The notes under the pieces: generated by a model | What the model saw: only the letters and a program-made list of their open reading frames with translations | Databases searched by the model: none | Told to the model about the DNA's origin: nothing | Program-made: the position numbers and the translations under genes | Shown here: piece after piece, positions 43,634 to 52,499 of the stretch | How the letters are laid out: every line of letters starts with the position of its first letter | Numbering within the stretch: position 1 is the stretch's first letter | Source: Prevotella amnii DSM 23384 = JCM 14753 | Lineage (GTDB): Bacteria > Bacteroidota > Bacteroidia > Bacteroidales > Bacteroidaceae | DNA: 64,000 nucleotides | Assembly: GCF_000378745.1 (NCBI RefSeq) | Contig: NZ_KB905275.1 | Span: 1 to 64,000, forward strand | Direction of reading: 5' to 3'

Positions 43634-46363
43634 ATGAAACGAACAAGAATATTATTTTTTATATGTTGTATTTTTAACATACTAACTATTTATGCGCAGA
43701 ATAGAATAAAAAGTCTTGTTCTTGAGGAGTCAACTAATCAGCCTGTTATAGGAGCTACGGTAATGTTAGAAGATAGCAAACGTGTACTGGCAGTAACCGA
43801 TGAGAATGGACAGTTTTATGCTGAAAATATTCAGGGTAAAACTATTCGTATAAGTTATATAGGCTATAAGCCTTTGAAAGTAAAAGCAAAAAGGAATGCT
43901 ACCTATTATTTAGTAGGCGATACAAGTGCATTAGCAGAGGTAGTAGTAACAGCACAAGAATCTCAAGGATTAGTAACGGCTTCTACAATAGGCAAACAAG
44001 CTATGGAGCATTTGCAGCCATCAAGTTTTACAGACTTGTTAGAATTGTTGCCAGGTGGTCGTTCTTTAGATCCTAATTTGAGTGTTCCTAATTGCATTCG
44101 TTTACGCGAAGCAATGCCTTATGGAAGTGTAAATTACAGTACATCTTCGTTAGGGACAAGTTTTGTGTTAGATGGTGCTCCTATATCAAATAATGCTGAT
44201 AAGCAATATATATCAGGAGCATGGGAGCCACAAGTAACTAATAGGACATTTATAAATAAAGGAGTTGATATGCGAGCTATATCAACAGATGATATAGAAA
44301 AGGTGGAAGTGGTACGTGGAATACCTTCTGTAGAATATGGAGATCTTACATCAGGATTGATAAAAATAGAACGTAGGCATGGGGGACATGACACTAATGC
44401 TCGCCTGAAATCAGATATGAGTAGTAAATTGTTTTATTTAGCCAAAGGTTTTGAGCTAGGAAAGCTATGGACACTTAATCTTAGTGCAGACTATTTAAAA
44501 GCTAATAACGATCCTCGTAACACCCTTGAGGGCTACTCTCGTGTAACTTTTTCTCTTCGGAGTGATGTAAAGTGGAGAAAAGAAAGCTATAATATAAGGT
44601 GGGCAAACAATTTAGATTATAGCGGTTCGTTTGATGGAGAGAAGTTAGATCCTGATCTTAACAAAGGTAAACGTGATATATATAAATCAAGTTATAATCG
44701 TTTTGCTTTCAATTCTTCTTTGAACCTTATTTTACAAAAGAAGTTCTGGCTAAAAAGTGTGAACGCTGTTGTTTCAACAAGTTATCAACACAATTTTACT
44801 TCACGTTTGCGCTTAGTGCAACTATCACGTATGATGCCTGCTCTTTCTACTACAACAGAAGGAGAACATACTGTTTCTATTTTACCTTATACCTATTATG
44901 GGCAACATGACGTAGACGGGAAACCGCTTAATGTGTTTGGTAAAGTGAATGCTCATTTACAAATTCCACTTTATAGAATAAGCAATAATCTTTTATTAGG
45001 TTCTGATTTTTCCTTAGATAAAAATTATGGTAGAGGTCAGGAGTTTAATCCTTTAGCTCCACTTTATACTGGAACATCTGTAAGACCACATAAGCTATCG
45101 TTAATACCTGCAATGAGCATGATAGCTTTTTATGGTGAAGAGAAATTACAGATTCCAATTGCTCGTAATATATTCTTTTTAGAAGGAGGTGTTAGGATTA
45201 GTCAGATGCTTAATTTGTCAAGGGTATATGCTATGCATGGGCAATGGTATGCCGACCCTCGTATAAATATAGGGTGGTTATTCCCACAAATAAACATAGG
45301 AAAACGTACTGTTAATATACGCTTACATGGAGGGGTAGGGCAGCACACAAAGTTTCCTACTATGGATTACATATATCCAGATAAAAACTATTTAGATATT
45401 ATTCAGTTAAGTTATTATCACCCTAAGGAGTATTTAAGGACAATTAATGTGCGTACATTTGTACTTGATGTGACGAATAAAAATATACATCCTGCTTGTA
45501 ATCTTAAATGGGAAATGGGTACAGATATAAGTTTTGCAGGTAATAAGCTGTCTGTGATATTTTTTCATGAAGACATGAAAGATGGTTTTCGTCCTAATAT
45601 TATATATAGACCTTATAGGTTTAAGCAGTTTAACACATCTATGATAGATGGTAAAAATATAACAGCACCTCCAGATGTAAATAATCTTCCTTACACAATG
45701 GAACAAGAACTGTTAGGATCGACAGAATATTCAAATGGTAGCAGAACGTTAAAGAAGGGTTTGGAATATACTTTTTCTACTCGGCGCATTCCTTCTCTAT
45801 ATACTCGATTAACTATAAATGGAGCGTGGTTTAAAACTATTTATACCAATTCGCAGTTAGTAGCTTATCGTCCATCTGAAGTTATAAACGGAAAACAAAT
45901 ACAGTATGTGGGCTTATATAGAGATAATGATGGTTTGAAAACAGAAATGGCAAATACCAATTTTACGTTCGATACCAATATTCCTAAGCTCAGATTGGGT
46001 TTTTCGTTGTCTGCTCAATGTCTTTGGTTTACATCTTCACAGCGTTTACCATTAAGTAATGAGCCAGAACGATATATAGACTCTGATGGAACCTTACACG
46101 AATGGAAAACAGAAGATAAAGATAATGTTTTTTTATATTATCTTATTCGTAATCATAATGAAAAAGAATATATTAAATATACAGTACCTTTTTCTATGAA
46201 TTTAAATTTGAAGGTAACAAAGAAGTTATTGAATGATCGTTTAAACATAGCTATGTTCTGTAATAGAATGTTAGATTATACACCAGACTATAAGCAGGAT
46301 AAAATAACTATTCGACGCAGTGTGCGACCTTATTTTGGATTAGAAGTGAACTTAAAGTTATGA
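43634..46363 (+). CDS. TonB-dependent outer-membrane receptor (with carboxypeptidase-like N-domain)
   Basis: This 909-residue outer-membrane barrel has a signal peptide (ends near IYAQ, residue 22). An N-terminal carboxypeptidase-regulatory-like domain follows (about 25-100, with NQPVIGATVMLEDSKRVLAV). The plug domain has the segment DTSALAEVVVTAQ as the probable TonB-box region and IEKVEVVRGIPSVEYGDLTSGLIKI. The barrel ends in FGLEVNLKL, with a terminal aromatic/Leu pattern. No SusD partner gene follows, so it is not a typical polysaccharide-utilisation receptor. Instead the operon holds a small lipoprotein, a DUF6850 barrel, a DUF4876 lipoprotein and an M16 peptidase. A metal, haem or metalloprotein substrate is plausible. 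The next ATG overlaps its stop by four bases. Confidence 0.9.
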   Translation: MKRTRILFFICCIFNILTIYAQNRIKSLVLEESTNQPVIGATVMLEDSKRVLAVTDENGQFYAENIQGKTIRISYIGYKPLKVKAKRNATYYLVGDTSALAEVVVTAQESQGLVTASTIGKQAMEHLQPSSFTDLLELLPGGRSLDPNLSVPNCIRLREAMPYGSVNYSTSSLGTSFVLDGAPISNNADKQYISGAWEPQVTNRTFINKGVDMRAISTDDIEKVEVVRGIPSVEYGDLTSGLIKIERRHGGHDTNARLKSDMSSKLFYLAKGFELGKLWTLNLSADYLKANNDPRNTLEGYSRVTFSLRSDVKWRKESYNIRWANNLDYSGSFDGEKLDPDLNKGKRDIYKSSYNRFAFNSSLNLILQKKFWLKSVNAVVSTSYQHNFTSRLRLVQLSRMMPALSTTTEGEHTVSILPYTYYGQHDVDGKPLNVFGKVNAHLQIPLYRISNNLLLGSDFSLDKNYGRGQEFNPLAPLYTGTSVRPHKLSLIPAMSMIAFYGEEKLQIPIARNIFFLEGGVRISQMLNLSRVYAMHGQWYADPRINIGWLFPQINIGKRTVNIRLHGGVGQHTKFPTMDYIYPDKNYLDIIQLSYYHPKEYLRTINVRTFVLDVTNKNIHPACNLKWEMGTDISFAGNKLSVIFFHEDMKDGFRPNIIYRPYRFKQFNTSMIDGKNITAPPDVNNLPYTMEQELLGSTEYSNGSRTLKKGLEYTFSTRRIPSLYTRLTINGAWFKTIYTNSQLVAYRPSEVINGKQIQYVGLYRDNDGLKTEMANTNFTFDTNIPKLRLGFSLSAQCLWFTSSQRLPLSNEPERYIDSDGTLHEWKTEDKDNVFLYYLIRNHNEKEYIKYTVPFSMNLNLKVTKKLLNDRLNIAMFCNRMLDYTPDYKQDKITIRRSVRPYFGLEVNLKL

Positions 46364-46743
46364 AAAGATATTTTTTTATTATATGTTTTGCTTTTATTGC
46401 TTGCATATTAATATCGTGTGATAACAGAACAGAAGAATATATGGCTAACGTTACAATTATTGTAAATTGTGATGACGCTAAAGATATAGATAGAATTCAG
46501 GCTACAGCTACAATTACCAACTTGAATAGTAAGCAGGTATTTAGGTCAGTAAAGTTTATAAAAAACACTCTTACAGAAGTGGTTTTACGTGGTGCATACA
46601 AGATAACACTTGATGGGGTAATACGTTATATTGATAAAAATAATAAAGTTAGAGTACGAACGTTTCGTAGTACAACCAATTTTGTTAGTATAACAGGGAG
46701 TAATGACACTCATCTTTTAATGCAAACTATATTTACCGACTAA
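46360..46743 (+). CDS. Small lipoprotein of the TonB-receptor operon
   Basis: The 127-residue lipoprotein has an N-terminal hydrophobic stretch and a lipobox ending LISC (lipidated C20). The mature part is predicted to be beta-rich: alternating Val/Ile/Thr strands such as ANVTIIVNCDD, QATATITNLN and EVVLRGAYKITLDG, which resembles a small immunoglobulin-like or transthyretin-like fold. No family name is recognised. The start ATG overlaps the receptor stop (ATGA), and its stop is followed at once by the ATG of the next gene, so it is translated as part of a tight chain. It may be a surface or periplasmic cofactor of the receptor. Confidence 0.8.
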   Translation: MKRYFFIICFAFIACILISCDNRTEEYMANVTIIVNCDDAKDIDRIQATATITNLNSKQVFRSVKFIKNTLTEVVLRGAYKITLDGVIRYIDKNNKVRVRTFRSTTNFVSITGSNDTHLLMQTIFTD

Positions 46744-48252
46744 ATGAGACATCTTCGTTTTTTACATATAATCTTTTATATAATGTATGCAACAAGCTAT
46801 AGTGTTGCACAAGATTCTGCGCGTATAGAGCGGGCTACTTTAAAAGAAATAAGTTGGCAAAAGGATTGGGAAAATCCTGCAAGTTATGGAGATACATATA
46901 AATACAATCTTTCTGAACTTACGCTTACAGGCAATTTTAAAAGTAGTACATCTCCTTTTATTCTTGAAAATGGAAAAGGAAATAAAGATATTGAGGCAAA
47001 AGTAATATCATATCTTCATCTTAATAAGCATATAACCGTATGGGGTAATGCTTCGTATGTTGCCGGGCATAGGTTAAATGTAAGCTGGAATTCTACTGCC
47101 GACTATAATTTGCTTGCACCATATATACTTGCCGATTCTGTAGGAGGGGATACAGAACGTGAAAGATATAATTTCTTAGGAGGGTATGCCAGAAGATCAG
47201 GGAACTGGAGAATTGGAACAGAATTACAATTTCGTGCAGAACAAGAATGGAGAAGGCAAGATCCACGTATGAGGGGGATTGTTTCAGATTTAAGTATTAA
47301 GCTGGGAGCTTCTTATTTATTAAATAATTATAGTATAGGAGTAGTAACTTTAGTAAATATCTACAAACAAACTACTGGCGTAGACTTTTATAATGAATTG
47401 GGAGGGGTGCCAGAATATATCATGACAGGATTAGGAACATATTATAAACGCTTTTCAGGGACTAATACAAATATTAGTTACAAGGGGAAAGGTGTTGCTT
47501 TCTTATTTTCAGTAACACCAGTTTCAGGAAAAGGATTTTTTAGTAAAATAAGCTATTCAAAGCAAAGTTACAATGAAATATCTGATGAGTATAACTCATT
47601 ACCATTGACAACACTTAACAATAACAAAGCAGTAATAATAATAGGATATAATTTTAAAAAAGCAAGAAATATGTTTTCTATATATGGATATTATAAAGAT
47701 TTACAAAAGCATGGTATAGAGCATATAGCTGGCGATGCAAAATTGGGCGACTATCCCATAATAGCTAATCTTACAATGTATAAGCATTATATACGAACAG
47801 TTTATCTTGGGGCTAAATATATTGTGAGAACGCAAAGTGAGTGGACTTTTGGAGGTAAAGTGGGTTTTGTTGATAATAACTCCAAATATATATATCCGTA
47901 TAGGGAAATAGGTGTTTCCCATTTCTTTAGCGAGCTTTCAATAAATTATATATATTCTTTTGCAAAGCAATGGTTGTTAGATTGTGGAGTTACGACTATT
48001 TATTTTAGAAAAAGTAACAACAAAATAGATATGCCATATACAGATATAGAAAAGTCTTTTGTTAAGTATATAAACTATAACTATGCTCAATTGAAGAGTA
48101 ACACGGCAGAGTTAAAAGCCAATATGCGTATCGATTACAAGTTAAAAAAATCTCGCTATGGTGTGTTTGCTGATATTTATGGCGGTATAATATCTAATTC
48201 TGAACATGTGAAAGGTGTAACAACAAGTCTAACATTAGGTTTGCTGTTTTAA
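46744..48252 (+). CDS. DUF6850 family outer-membrane beta-barrel protein
   Basis: This protein of 502 residues has a signal peptide (cleavage near YSVAQ, residue 23). The body is made of many alternating amphipathic strands rich in Tyr, Gly and Asn, ending in TTSLTLGLLF, an outer-membrane barrel C-terminus. The segments EISWQKDWENPASYGD and YVAGHRLNVSWN, and the lack of a plug domain, fit the DUF6850 family, a TonB-receptor-associated barrel found in Bacteroidetes. It begins directly after the stop of the lipoprotein gene. Its function is unknown; it may form a second channel or a surface partner of the receptor. Confidence 0.8.
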   Translation: MRHLRFLHIIFYIMYATSYSVAQDSARIERATLKEISWQKDWENPASYGDTYKYNLSELTLTGNFKSSTSPFILENGKGNKDIEAKVISYLHLNKHITVWGNASYVAGHRLNVSWNSTADYNLLAPYILADSVGGDTERERYNFLGGYARRSGNWRIGTELQFRAEQEWRRQDPRMRGIVSDLSIKLGASYLLNNYSIGVVTLVNIYKQTTGVDFYNELGGVPEYIMTGLGTYYKRFSGTNTNISYKGKGVAFLFSVTPVSGKGFFSKISYSKQSYNEISDEYNSLPLTTLNNNKAVIIIGYNFKKARNMFSIYGYYKDLQKHGIEHIAGDAKLGDYPIIANLTMYKHYIRTVYLGAKYIVRTQSEWTFGGKVGFVDNNSKYIYPYREIGVSHFFSELSINYIYSFAKQWLLDCGVTTIYFRKSNNKIDMPYTDIEKSFVKYINYNYAQLKSNTAELKANMRIDYKLKKSRYGVFADIYGGIISNSEHVKGVTTSLTLGLLF

Positions 48253-48281
48253 AATAATAAATTAATAATAATTCAAAGAAA

Positions 48282-49514
48282 ATGAAAATGACAAAGAAAG
48301 TTTTATTTAGTATTACGTTGCTGCTTAATTTATGTTTCTTTTTAGTATCTTGTTCTACAGACCACGAACCTGAAACAGTATCTAAAACATCTGTAAAAAT
48401 TAATCTTGAAACACCTATTAACATTCAGGTGAAAGAACTAACAAACACAGTTGTTTTGCTTACAAACAAGCAGACAAAAGAAGTTTATAGTATAAAAGAT
48501 TTTAGTAAGACTGAAAAAGGTTATACAGCAGAGCTTAAAGAAATACCAGTAGGTTCTTATTCTGTTAAAGCTTCAGGAAAATTAACCTATGAGGCAAATG
48601 GAAAAGAGGCGTTTATGGAGGTAAACAGTGTAAACGAAAACGTAGAAATAGCAGGAAATAGTGCTAATGAGATAAGCCTTTTATTAAATGGGTACACAGG
48701 GAAAGAAGGTTTTGTTATATCTGAAATATTTTTCCGTGGCACACAAACTAAAGCAGGTAAACCTTATTTTGCCGATCAATATATTAAAATAGCTAACAAT
48801 ACAGATAAAGTAATGTATGCTGATAGCTTAGTTATAATGGAATCTATTTATACAAATGGAAACAAACATGAATATATTAAAGATTATAGAAATGAAGGTT
48901 TCGCAGCTCAAGCTATATATATGATACCGGGTAATGGTAAAGATGTTCCTGTAAAACCGGGTGAAACATTATTATTGGCTTTAAATGCTAAAAATCATAA
49001 AGCTGTAAATCCAAATTCTTTCGATTTAAGTAATGCAAACTTTGAGTTTTATGATGTTTCTACCAATACTTATAAAGATGAGCAGAATGATAATGTAAAG
49101 GATCTTGAGCGCTTGTTTACCTATTCAGCATCTATTTTAATGTTAAATATGAGCGGTGTTAAAGCGTATGCAATAGCTAAAATACAAGGCTCAAAGGACG
49201 ACTTTTTAAAAAATTATAAGTATGCAGCTCAATATCATAATGAATTCAATGGTAAGCTGATGACGCAACAGGCTTATTTCGTTCCTTCTCTTTGGGTTAT
49301 TGATGCTGTTAATGTAGATATGAAGGATAATCCTCATGATTGGAATATTATACCTGTTTCTATGGATAGCGGCTATACTTATTGTAATGATAATAAAAAA
49401 GATAAGAGCGGAATAGGTACTGCTGTAGTACGTAAAAAGAAGAATGGTAAGTATGTAGATACTAATAACTCAACTGAAGATTTTATTCCTAAAGCTACAC
49501 CAACTGTAAAATAG
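48282..49514 (+). CDS. DUF4876 family lipoprotein
   Basis: This 410-residue lipoprotein has its lipobox ending LVSC (C24). A beta-rich first domain (about 35-140) is followed by a region that starts EGFVISEIFFRGTQTKAG and IKIANNTDKVMYADSLVI. That region resembles the lamin-tail-like (LTD) fold seen in DUF4876 proteins, a family recurring next to TonB-dependent receptors in Bacteroidetes. The C-terminus is Lys/Asn/Thr-rich. It is probably exposed at the outer membrane and helps capture or hold the substrate of the receptor. It is separated from the M16 gene by a hairpin (49523-49559), so expression of the two may differ. A start two codons further in (MTKKVLF) is possible. Confidence 0.8.
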   Translation: MKMTKKVLFSITLLLNLCFFLVSCSTDHEPETVSKTSVKINLETPINIQVKELTNTVVLLTNKQTKEVYSIKDFSKTEKGYTAELKEIPVGSYSVKASGKLTYEANGKEAFMEVNSVNENVEIAGNSANEISLLLNGYTGKEGFVISEIFFRGTQTKAGKPYFADQYIKIANNTDKVMYADSLVIMESIYTNGNKHEYIKDYRNEGFAAQAIYMIPGNGKDVPVKPGETLLLALNAKNHKAVNPNSFDLSNANFEFYDVSTNTYKDEQNDNVKDLERLFTYSASILMLNMSGVKAYAIAKIQGSKDDFLKNYKYAAQYHNEFNGKLMTQQAYFVPSLWVIDAVNVDMKDNPHDWNIIPVSMDSGYTYCNDNKKDKSGIGTAVVRKKKNGKYVDTNNSTEDFIPKATPTVK

Positions 49515-49522
49515 AAAATGTA

Positions 49523-49559
49523 ACTCCTCCTCTAAAAAATATAGTTAGAGGAGGGTAGT
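49523..49559 (+). promoter_or_regulatory. Intercistronic hairpin between DUF4876 and M16 genes
   Basis: A 10-bp perfect core stem (CCTCCTCTAA at 49526-49535 with TTAGAGGAGG at 49545-49554), extended by weaker pairs. No T run follows (gtagtttataaa), so it is better read as an RNA-processing or attenuation hairpin inside the operon than as a full terminator. It ends 18 bases before the M16 ATG. Confidence 0.5.
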
Positions 49560-49577
49560 TTATAAATAAAACATATT

Positions 49578-52388
49578 ATGATAAAGTTTTTTTTAACCTT
49601 ATTTTTCTCTACATTATTGCCATTATCCGTGTCTTCGCAAAAAGTAGAGGCAGATAAGTCTTATAGAATAGGGAAATTAAGCAATGGGCTTACTTATTAT
49701 TTAAAATATAATGCAAAGGAAAAAGGATTAGCCGAATTTTTCATAGCACAGCGTGTAGGATCCATTCTTGAGGAGCCTCGACAGCGAGGATTGGCACATT
49801 TTTTAGAGCATATGGCTTTTAATGGTACGAAAAATTTTCAGGGAAAGGGAAAATCACTTGGCATTGTGCCATGGTGTGAAACCATTGGCGTGAAATTTGG
49901 TGCGAATCTTAATGCTTATACAAGCGTAGACCAAACAGTTTACAATATTTCAGCTGTACCTATTATGCGTGAAGGAATTATAGACTCTACTTTGTTAATT
50001 CTGCATGATTGGAGCCATTTTTTATTGCTTGAAGATAATGAAATAGATAAAGAGCGTGGTGTTATTCATGAAGAATGGCGTACGCGCCGAGCAGGAATGG
50101 CTATTCAACGTATGATGGAACGTGTTATGCCTACTATATATAAAGGAACAAAATATGAAGATTGCCTCCCTATAGGCTCAATGGATATTATAGATAATTT
50201 TCCTTACAAAGACTTACGAGATTATTATCTAAAATGGTATAGACCAGATTTACAGGCTATTATTATTGTAGGAGATATTGATGTGGATAAGATGGAGCAA
50301 AAGATACATAGTGTCTTTTCTGATATTCAAAAGCCAGAAAATCCTGCAAAAAGGATATATTATCCAGTACCAGATAATAAAAAAATGATAGTTGCCATTG
50401 ATAAAGATAGCGAACAGCCTATAATGCTTGTTACTCTTTATATGAAACAAGAAGCAACTCCTGACAGTGAAAAGGATCTTATATTAACGCAACGTAAAAA
50501 ATATTTAAGTTCTTTGATTATAAAAATGCTTAATAACAGATTAAGTGATATAAGAAAACAATATAAGCCTCCTTTCCATAGTGCTTCTGTAAATGATGGG
50601 AGCTTTTTTATATCAAAAACAAAAGATGCGTTTTCAGTGTCTTTCGGGTGTTTACAAGAAAACGTAAAAGGATCATTCGATGCTGTTATAGGAGAAGTGG
50701 AGCGTGCACGGCAAAACGGATTTACAATGAGCGAGCTGCAACGTGCAAAAACTACTTTGCTTAAATCTGTAGAACATAGGTATGCAGAGCGGAAGGAACA
50801 GCGTAATCGTACTTTTGTAAAAAAGGCTTTGCAAAATTTTTTAGATAACGATCCTATCATGTCCATAGAGTATTATTATAAGCTTATACAAACTTTTAAT
50901 GCACAGATAACTTTATCAGAGGTTAATAAGGAAGTAGCCGAACTTATATCAAATAAAAATCAGGTACTTACTATTTATGCCCCATTAAAAAAAGATTTTC
51001 CTATTGCAGATAAAGAAACATTTGAAAAATATGTACTTGATGCTCAATCGAGGAGATATAAGCCTTATAAAGAAAAGCCATTGCATGAAAAGCTTATAAG
51101 TTTTTTACCTAAGAAAGGAAAGATAATAAAAGAAATAGATTGGGATAAATTTGGAGTAAAGAAACTTATATTAAGTAATGGGGTGGAAGTTTATATAAAG
51201 AAAACTTCTTTCGCAAATGATGACATAAGTATGCGTTTTTATGGTGAAGGTGGTACATCTTTATATCCCGACTCAGATGCTATTAATTTTCCGATGCTTT
51301 CAAGTGCTATCGTTAATGCAGGAGTAGCTAACTTTGATAAGGTAAAATTGGATAGAATACTTAATGGGAAAAATGTTAGAGTATCTCCTAATGTTGGCGT
51401 TGAGACGCAGGCTATTAATGGAAGATCGTCGGTAAACGATTTTGAAACTATGATGCAACTAACTTATCTTTATTTTACATCCCCTCGTAAAGATTTAAAG
51501 CAATTTAGAAGCAGTATAGAGACTATGCGATCTTTTTTAAAGAATCGTGAGGCTAATCCACAAGTAGCTTATAATGATTCAGTTTCGGCTATTCTTTATG
51601 GAAATAATCCACGAGTACAACCTATGAAAAGGAAAGATCTTGACCGTATTTCATATAATAGAATATGGAAAATTTACACTGAACGTTTTAGTGATGCTTC
51701 TGCTTTTAAGATGGTTTTGGTGGGAAATGTAAGCATGGAAAAGTTGCGTCCGTTGCTTTGTAAATACATTGCTACGTTACCAAGCAAAAGGGAACACAGT
51801 GTGGCTAAAGATAGTTATCCTCAAGTGCGTAATGTAAATGAAACGCATATATTTATGAAGAAAATGAATACTCCTTCTGCTTTAGTAAATGTTTTTTACA
51901 CTTTTAATGAGCCTTTTAATGTTAGAACAGATGTTGCTCTTGATGTGTTAAAGCGTGTACTTACAATAGCTTATACTGATTCTGTACGTGAAGAGAAAGG
52001 TGGAACTTATGGAGTGAGAGTGCAAAGTAGATTAGATAATACTTCGAAGCCACGTGGACTTCTTAAGATAAGTTTTCGTACAGATCCAAAAAAATACGAA
52101 ATGTTGATACCCATAATATATAAACAAATAGAAAATATAGCTAAAAAAGGACCTTTAAAAGAAAGTTTGTCTAAAGTAAAAGCATATTTAATTAAAGCAT
52201 ATAACCAATCTATACAGACCAATGATTATTGGGATTATGTAATTTATAACCGTTTGCGTCATAATATAGATTTCTTTACTGATTATAAGAAGATAGTAAA
52301 TAATATTACCTTGCAGGATATACAATTAATAGCAAAAGATATATTGAAGTCTGATCGTAGAATAGAAATTACAATGATATCTGAATAG
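49578..52388 (+). CDS. Secreted M16-family zinc metallopeptidase (pitrilysin-like)
   Basis: The 936-residue peptidase has a signal peptide (MIKFFLTLFF... cleavage near VSSQK), so it works in the periplasm or outer membrane. The inverted zinc motif HFLEH sits at H74-E77-H78, and the third ligand is probably E166 in GVIHEEWRTR. Two M16 halves are present: an active N-terminal half, and a C-terminal half beginning near residue 530 with LSNGVEVYIKKT that lacks the motif. The closing RGLLKISFRTDP and SLSKVKAYLIK are typical of the inactive half. Such clamshell enzymes degrade unfolded or small protein substrates. Being in one unit with a TonB receptor recalls FusC/FusA of Pectobacterium, where an M16 protease digests imported ferredoxin; that comparison is inference. 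Confidence 0.9.
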   Translation: MIKFFLTLFFSTLLPLSVSSQKVEADKSYRIGKLSNGLTYYLKYNAKEKGLAEFFIAQRVGSILEEPRQRGLAHFLEHMAFNGTKNFQGKGKSLGIVPWCETIGVKFGANLNAYTSVDQTVYNISAVPIMREGIIDSTLLILHDWSHFLLLEDNEIDKERGVIHEEWRTRRAGMAIQRMMERVMPTIYKGTKYEDCLPIGSMDIIDNFPYKDLRDYYLKWYRPDLQAIIIVGDIDVDKMEQKIHSVFSDIQKPENPAKRIYYPVPDNKKMIVAIDKDSEQPIMLVTLYMKQEATPDSEKDLILTQRKKYLSSLIIKMLNNRLSDIRKQYKPPFHSASVNDGSFFISKTKDAFSVSFGCLQENVKGSFDAVIGEVERARQNGFTMSELQRAKTTLLKSVEHRYAERKEQRNRTFVKKALQNFLDNDPIMSIEYYYKLIQTFNAQITLSEVNKEVAELISNKNQVLTIYAPLKKDFPIADKETFEKYVLDAQSRRYKPYKEKPLHEKLISFLPKKGKIIKEIDWDKFGVKKLILSNGVEVYIKKTSFANDDISMRFYGEGGTSLYPDSDAINFPMLSSAIVNAGVANFDKVKLDRILNGKNVRVSPNVGVETQAINGRSSVNDFETMMQLTYLYFTSPRKDLKQFRSSIETMRSFLKNREANPQVAYNDSVSAILYGNNPRVQPMKRKDLDRISYNRIWKIYTERFSDASAFKMVLVGNVSMEKLRPLLCKYIATLPSKREHSVAKDSYPQVRNVNETHIFMKKMNTPSALVNVFYTFNEPFNVRTDVALDVLKRVLTIAYTDSVREEKGGTYGVRVQSRLDNTSKPRGLLKISFRTDPKKYEMLIPIIYKQIENIAKKGPLKESLSKVKAYLIKAYNQSIQTNDYWDYVIYNRLRHNIDFFTDYKKIVNNITLQDIQLIAKDILKSDRRIEITMISE

Positions 52389-52434
52389 AAAAGAAATAAA
52401 AGCAAACTTTTATACATAAAGATAGGTATAAAAA

Positions 52435-52477
52435 TTAACTCCCTATTTCCTTTATAATTAAGAGAATAGGGAGTTAA
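52435..52477. terminator. Bidirectional terminator between the M16 gene and htpG
   Basis: A perfect 13-bp stem (52435-52447 with 52465-52477), core TTAACTCCCTATT / AATAGGGAGTTAA, lies between converging genes with A/T tracts on both sides. Confidence 0.8.
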
Positions 52478-52499
52478 AATATAAAAGTAAATGTAATGT

